DNA of 8,829 bases from an uncultured Pseudomonadota bacterium (GTDB lineage: Bacteria; Pseudomonadota; Gammaproteobacteria; Burkholderiales; SG8-39). The DNA is taken from positions 1 through 8,829 of the forward strand of contig CAITSH010000506.1 of NCBI GenBank assembly GCA_903895005.1, given 5' to 3'. The notes under the pieces are model-generated. The model was not told where the DNA came from, did not search any database, and saw only the letters and a list, made by a program, of their open reading frames with translations. Below, piece by piece: positions 8,201-8,829 of the stretch (its first letter is position 1; the number at the start of each line of letters is the position of its first letter). Both the position numbers and the translations under genes were made by a program.

Positions 8201-8829
8201 TAATTCGGTGGTTATCACCACGCTTCCGGCTGTGGGTGCGCTGCAATGGCGTAACGGAAGCGCCACCTGGGTGAATGTGACGGCGGGCCAGGAATTGACA
8301 GCGGCGCAACTTGTTGCCAGCGGTACCACGGGTCTGCGCTTTAATCCGGCGGTGGCAGCGACCGGTTTCCCTTACGCAAGTTTTACCTTCCAAGTCCGCG
8401 ACACAGGTGCGACCGGCGGCGGCAACGTCAACCTCGATCCCACGCCCCATACGCTGGCGATCAACGTCGGAACGAACATTGCGCCGGTGCTCAATAATGC
8501 GGGGTCGCCTGTACTCACGACGATTACCGAAGACCAGACCAGTAACGCGGGTCAGACGGTCGCTTCCTTTATCCAGTCGGGTGGTTCGAGTATTACCGAT
8601 GCGGATTCTGGTACAGCGGTTGGCATTGCAATCACCACAGCCAATAACCAGAACGGCACCTGGCAGTATTCAATTGACGGCGGGTCCACTTGGACGGCTG
8701 TGGGCACGGTTGCCACCAACAGCGCGCTACTTTTGCGTGGTGCCGACCTTGTGCGCTTCGTGCCTAACGGGCTTAATGCGCCCGCAGCCAATCCCAGTCT
8801 GGCCTATGTGGGATGGGACTATTCCACCG
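2079..8829 (+). CDS. Giant LEPR-motif / DUF4347-like / PA14 / cadherin-like repeat protein, 3' partial
   Basis: At least 2250 codons from ATG 2079, with no stop before the window end. Layout by residue: 1-34 basic leader (12 Lys/Arg, no hydrophobic core); 35-44 LEPRIVFDGA; 46-123 Ala/Pro-rich linker; 125-288 DUF4347-like domain; 291-475 beta-sandwich S1; 481-604 cadherin-like C1; 605-687 VCBS/Ig-like domain, interrupted by PA14 at about 688-850 and completed near 857-863; 879-1037 sandwich S2; 1044-1169 C2; then D1, E1, E2, C3, C4, C5, D2 and the start of E3. Most repeats carry DxD motifs typical of calcium sites and many end in TAVNDAP. By family knowledge this is a large surface or secreted adhesin-like protein exported without Sec. 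The upstream M50-HlyD protein is its likely export or processing partner. No RTX nonapeptides or C-terminal secretion signal are visible, but the C-terminus is missing. The exact ligand is unknown. Confidence 0.93.
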   Translation, partial: MTEKDKTPTKTVGKSSKGVKRKAPTKRLKTRFLALEPRIVFDGAMAVDIVDKTVASITDHAPTDATPAPASAPVDISRAAAAPPAADKAAADAQALRDGTATDPAARVAALADPAAAIAPAPTELLFIEGGIRSMQQLIDAARQGIEVIILDPTRDGFSQITETLAGRTDIAAIHLVSHGVPGSVTLGDGALSLQSLAGHSAEVAGWRTSLSPGADFLIYGCDAGAGTEGTALLSQLSSLTGADVAASNDPTGAGPLGGDWALEINQGQITTRLFADPVGLEAFNSLLAAPVVDLNGPGTFNISDNFSSQTYVGGSNWLSGWSEFDASPTRAYSPSGSNSDNSPASGNIVEASVVGAFGSAQEMVFLGHNTQYGDSISRAVNLQAYTSAILSFDYRTAGLAAGDKIQIEVSQNAGANFFSVSTLANATASTNVSFDISNYISDNTVIRLSVKSGFATGTTQQFYFDNVNIAATGGNYYSTFTENAGAVTPIVGGAALITDADAGQQLTSATITLTNPKAGDVLSIVGSLPVGIAADFSIPNTVTLIGTASAATYATALQAIGFSNSTDTPDQTLRSISIRVTDAGSEQSVAVNSFVNVVAVDDPVTTVAHNYSTSTIGTLTGTVLANVDPAANDFDLDSAGLSVSTTLVTNPTKGTAVMNSDGSFTYTPTVGQTGTDSFQYKLVSLAQVRGTNYEYWAATPPGWTGTTGLAALAGNAIYTALGQPVANGYLPTGYDVDKAAINYGNTGLDNFTVRFTNQLTVTTAGMYTLYAGSDDGAILYVDGVARVNNDGAHSYVEVAGTPVFLTAGTHTMVVDFFEVGGQEDLIVSYSGADTGNLKTNLNYVGGVLAPAYATGTVTINIQDAGPRLALGANLFASDDFSPQNYTGSDGTIAWKTNWTEAGDDASAAAGKISVSAGGKLVIGDTSVTPSASVARTIDMLALAGANPARVGTMLTLDYDATALTAGKVEIQMSQDNGTNWTTIGTLDSNTAVKVATGAQYDISNFAFDNAQLRFKVTQTTGAAALVIDNVRIDTYTVNHSTTFTEGAGLATGAPVAIASATTAIADPTGDNISGATITIANAQAGDVLSAGTLPGSITAIVSGNVLTLSGIGTRAEYSAALQQVFFSNTSQNPSTVSRTVNVVVRDITNIVSNTAVTTIAVTALNDAPDGANKAMTLVGTGTTYIIPASDFGFSDVDGNTLANVVFTTVPGSAGTLQRDTTGAGAWAAVTAGQTVTAADIAANRLRIITTGTGTAAFTFQVQDTGATGGGNVNLDPVANNFSVTVVASNTAPALTSNPTLVPAGTEDLTSAGQAISAIVGPVFSDPGGTLSGLAIVGNTANAGTQGVWQYSTDGTTWNAVGTVADGATALALSAATQLRFVPVADFNGTPPALSIRAMDNTYSGAFTSGASRVTVTSSSNGGATPIAGTINTIGTSVTAVNDAPVLVAANPVMTSITEDAIATTGQTVASILGASVTDVDATPLEGMAVVATGGSRGTWEYSIDGGTNWITVGAVSTSSALLLRDTDRIRFKPDAIDAGSGSLTYRAWDQTTGGFGTKANPGVVGGTSAFSAAIDTVTIVTTAVNDAPTVTSGAVLAYAEQGAAAAIDPAITIADVDNATFSGSPVTVTISAGTFVAGDTLTWTNAGAVTGSYNAVTGVLTLSGTDTPANYQSVLRSVKFNSTSDDPTANNTRPTRTVTFAVSDGALTGSATATVNITAVNDAPVATAGRTITYVEQAVAAVIDNTITLSDVDDTAFASATVTIGSPVAGDTLAFTNVPATMGNIAIGTNVGGVLTLSSAGSTATVAQWQAALRSVTFSNLTSQDPTVGGTRPSRTVTWAVTDANSDVVGAQTSVGVTSTINVTAVNDAPVLANSGGAAYTENAAATPINTAITVADSDSAGMASATVSITTNFSAAQDALSFTNDGLTMGNITAVYNSATGVMSLTSAGGTATPAQWQAALRAVSYSNSSDAPSTANRTVTYTVNDGAANSNTISSTVALTAVNDAPSGTDKTLTTPVSTATNILSTDFGFTDLDGNTFNSVVITTLPAVGALQWRNGSATWVNVTAGQELTAAQLVASGTTGLRFNPAVAATGFPYASFTFQVRDTGATGGGNVNLDPTPHTLAINVGTNIAPVLNNAGSPVLTTITEDQTSNAGQTVASFIQSGGSSITDADSGTAVGIAITTANNQNGTWQYSIDGGSTWTAVGTVATNSALLLRGADLVRFVPNGLNAPAANPSLAYVGWDYST
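2451..2942 (+). other. DUF4347-like domain with possible His-Cys dyad
   Basis: Residues 125-288 begin ELLFIEGG and run to FNSLLA. Two motifs stand out: IHLVSHG, with His179 (base 2613), and DFLIYGCDAG, with Cys222 (base 2742). The typical closing segment SNDPTGAGPLGGDW follows. A hydrophobic strand ending in His-Gly, and a second ending in Gly/Ala-Cys about 40-50 residues later, is the layout of clan CD (caspase-like) peptidases. Cys222 is the only cysteine in the visible protein. The DUF4347 assignment rests on motif recognition; peptidase activity is inferred. Confidence 0.75.
2991..3890 (+). repeat. Sandwich + cadherin-like pair, copy 1 (S1-C1)
   Basis: Residues 305-604. S1 opens DNFSSQTYVGGSNW and contains LSFDY, IEVSQNAG, FDIS and FDNVNI, a beta-sandwich pattern resembling MAM or lectin-type modules. 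C1 opens STFTENAG, carries ITDADAG, and ends VDDP. The pair recurs at 4713-5585 in the same order and nearly the same length (300 versus 291 residues), so it is a diverged tandem duplication. S1 is probably a binding module; its ligand is unknown. Confidence 0.65.
3891..4679 (+). other. VCBS/Ig-like domain interrupted by a PA14 domain
   Basis: Residues 605-687 form a VCBS/Ig-like fold (GSFTYTPTVGQTGTDSFQYKL) that lacks its usual last strand. From about 688 to 850 comes a PA14-type domain. It contains TVTTAGMYTLYAGSDDGAIL, VDGVARVNNDG, LTAGTHTMVVDFFEVGG and LIVSYSG. The displaced-looking strand TGTVTINIQ follows at about 856-863. Asp775-Asp776 match the paired aspartates that bind calcium in PA14 lectins of the flocculin type. 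A calcium-dependent glycan-binding role is inferred from that family. Confidence 0.75.
4713..5585 (+). repeat. Sandwich + cadherin-like pair, copy 2 (S2-C2)
   Basis: Residues 879-1169. S2 opens DDFSPQNYTGSDG and has LTLDY, IQMSQDNG, YDIS and IDNVRI, each matching the equivalent point in S1. C2 opens STTFTEGAG, continues GATITIANAQAGDVLS (C1 has SATITLTNPKAGDVLS) and ends LNDAP. Divergence is high at DNA level, so the duplication is old or has been selected to diversify. Confidence 0.65.
5586..5957 (+). repeat. Repeat module D1
   Basis: Residues 1170-1293. Key points are SDFGFSDVDGNTL, VTAGQTVTAADIAA, FTFQVQDTGATGGGNVNLDP and a closing SNTAP. It matches D2 at 8106-8486. An Ig-like fold with a DVDG calcium-type loop is inferred. 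Confidence 0.65.
5958..6413 (+). repeat. Repeat module E1
   Basis: Residues 1294-1445, ending in the TAVNDAP linker. The core is VWQYSTDGTTWNAVG (Trp1349), followed by LRFVPVADFNGTP and LSIRAMDNT. The W-x-Y-S-x-D-G core recurs in E2 and E3. This type of module is common in giant adhesin-like proteins. Confidence 0.65.
6414..6845 (+). repeat. Repeat module E2
   Basis: Residues 1446-1589. It has ITEDAIATTGQTVASIL, TWEYSIDGGTNWITVG (Trp1500), SALLLRDTDRIRFKP and LTYRAWDQT, and ends TAVNDAP. E1 and E2 are adjacent, so this is a tandem copy. E2 is closer to E3 (8487 onward) than to E1, judged by the shared SIDGG and SALLLR strings. Confidence 0.65.
6846..7253 (+). repeat. Cadherin-like repeat C3
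   Basis: Residues 1590-1725. It begins with a YAEQGAAAAIDPAI strand, has an IADVDNA calcium-type loop, then AGDTLTWTN, GVLTLSG, YQSVLRSVKFNSTSDDPT and RTVTFAVSDG, and ends NITAVNDAP. It is the first of three consecutive C-type units. Confidence 0.65.
7254..7691 (+). repeat. Cadherin-like repeat C4
   Basis: Residues 1726-1871. Equivalent points to C3 are YVEQAVAAVIDNTI, LSDVDDTAF, AGDTLAFTN, GVLTLSS, WQAALRSVTFSN, RPSRTVTWAVTDAN and NVTAVNDAP. It is about ten residues longer than C3, mainly in the last loop. Confidence 0.65.
7692..8105 (+). repeat. Cadherin-like repeat C5
   Basis: Residues 1872-2009. It carries YTENAAATPINTAI, VADSDSAGM, QDALSFTNDG, GVMSLTS, WQAALRAVSYSN, NRTVTYTVNDGA and LTAVNDAP. 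Its GLTMGNI and WQAALR strings tie it most closely to C4. Confidence 0.65.
8106..8486 (+). repeat. Repeat module D2
   Basis: Residues 2010-2136. It repeats D1: TDFGFTDLDGNTF, VTAGQELTAAQL, FTFQVRDTGATGGGNVNLDP, ending NIAP. The 14-residue segment from DTGAT to NLDP is identical to D1, while the rest has diverged. Confidence 0.65.
8487..8829 (+). repeat. Repeat module E3, cut by the window edge
   Basis: Residues 2137-2250. It has ITEDQTSNAGQTVASFI, TWQYSIDGGSTWTAVG (Trp2195), SALLLRGADLVRFVP and VGWDYST, then runs off the window. Following D2, it repeats the D-E order seen at D1-E1, so the array is likely to continue beyond the window. Confidence 0.62.

Noticed and set aside
2742..8326. Many GGTACC hexamers across the giant gene
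   Set aside because: They are mostly in-frame Gly-Thr codons (GGT ACC) in Thr/Gly-rich repeats, so codon usage explains them without a signal role.
1..8829. RNA genes, CRISPR array, insertion sequence or attachment site
   Set aside because: I saw no tRNA-like cloverleaf, regularly spaced short repeats with unique spacers, transposase motifs or terminal inverted repeats. The only repeats are protein modules in frame.

Overview
The window holds two genes, both reading rightwards and both cut by a window edge. They look like one functional unit: a membrane secretion/processing adaptor followed by a giant surface or secreted protein. Codon use is GC-rich (around 60% G+C in the large gene) and the membrane architecture is Gram-negative. 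That points to a proteobacterium, perhaps a beta- or gamma-proteobacterium; this is inferred from family resemblance and composition only.

Region 1 (1-1823) is the 3' part of a gene for a polytopic membrane protein. It fuses an M50 site-2-protease-like domain (HEFAH zinc motif, then NxxPxxxxDG) to a HlyD-type periplasmic adaptor. The reading frame is open to the left edge, so the N-terminus lies outside the window.

Region 2 (1824-2078) is a 255-base intergenic stretch that turns sharply AT-rich in its second half (31 G/C in the 120 bases 1921-2040). It carries a weak hairpin with a T-run, a strong Shine-Dalgarno-like sequence leading only into a 5-codon mini-ORF, a perfect TATAAT box and a modest ribosome binding site for the next gene.

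Region 3 (2079-8829) is one uninterrupted reading frame of at least 2250 codons, still open at the right edge. I translated it codon by codon and found no stop or frameshift. In order, the protein has: a basic leader with an LEPRIVFDGA motif; an Ala/Pro-rich linker; a DUF4347-like domain with SHG and YGCDAG motifs; a beta-sandwich module plus a cadherin-like module; a VCBS/Ig-like domain with a PA14 domain placed before its last strand; a second copy of the sandwich plus cadherin-like pair; then a long array of three kinds of Ca-binding-type repeat, mostly separated by TAVNDAP linkers. There is no Sec signal peptide.

Working model (inference): the M50-HlyD fusion helps export and/or process the LEPR-DUF4347 giant. 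The PA14 and sandwich modules are candidate glycan-binding heads, and the repeats form a stalk stiffened by calcium. The most interesting point is that the only cysteine in the 2250 visible residues sits in the YGCDAG motif, 43 residues after the SHG histidine. That is the arrangement of a caspase-like (clan CD) cysteine peptidase.
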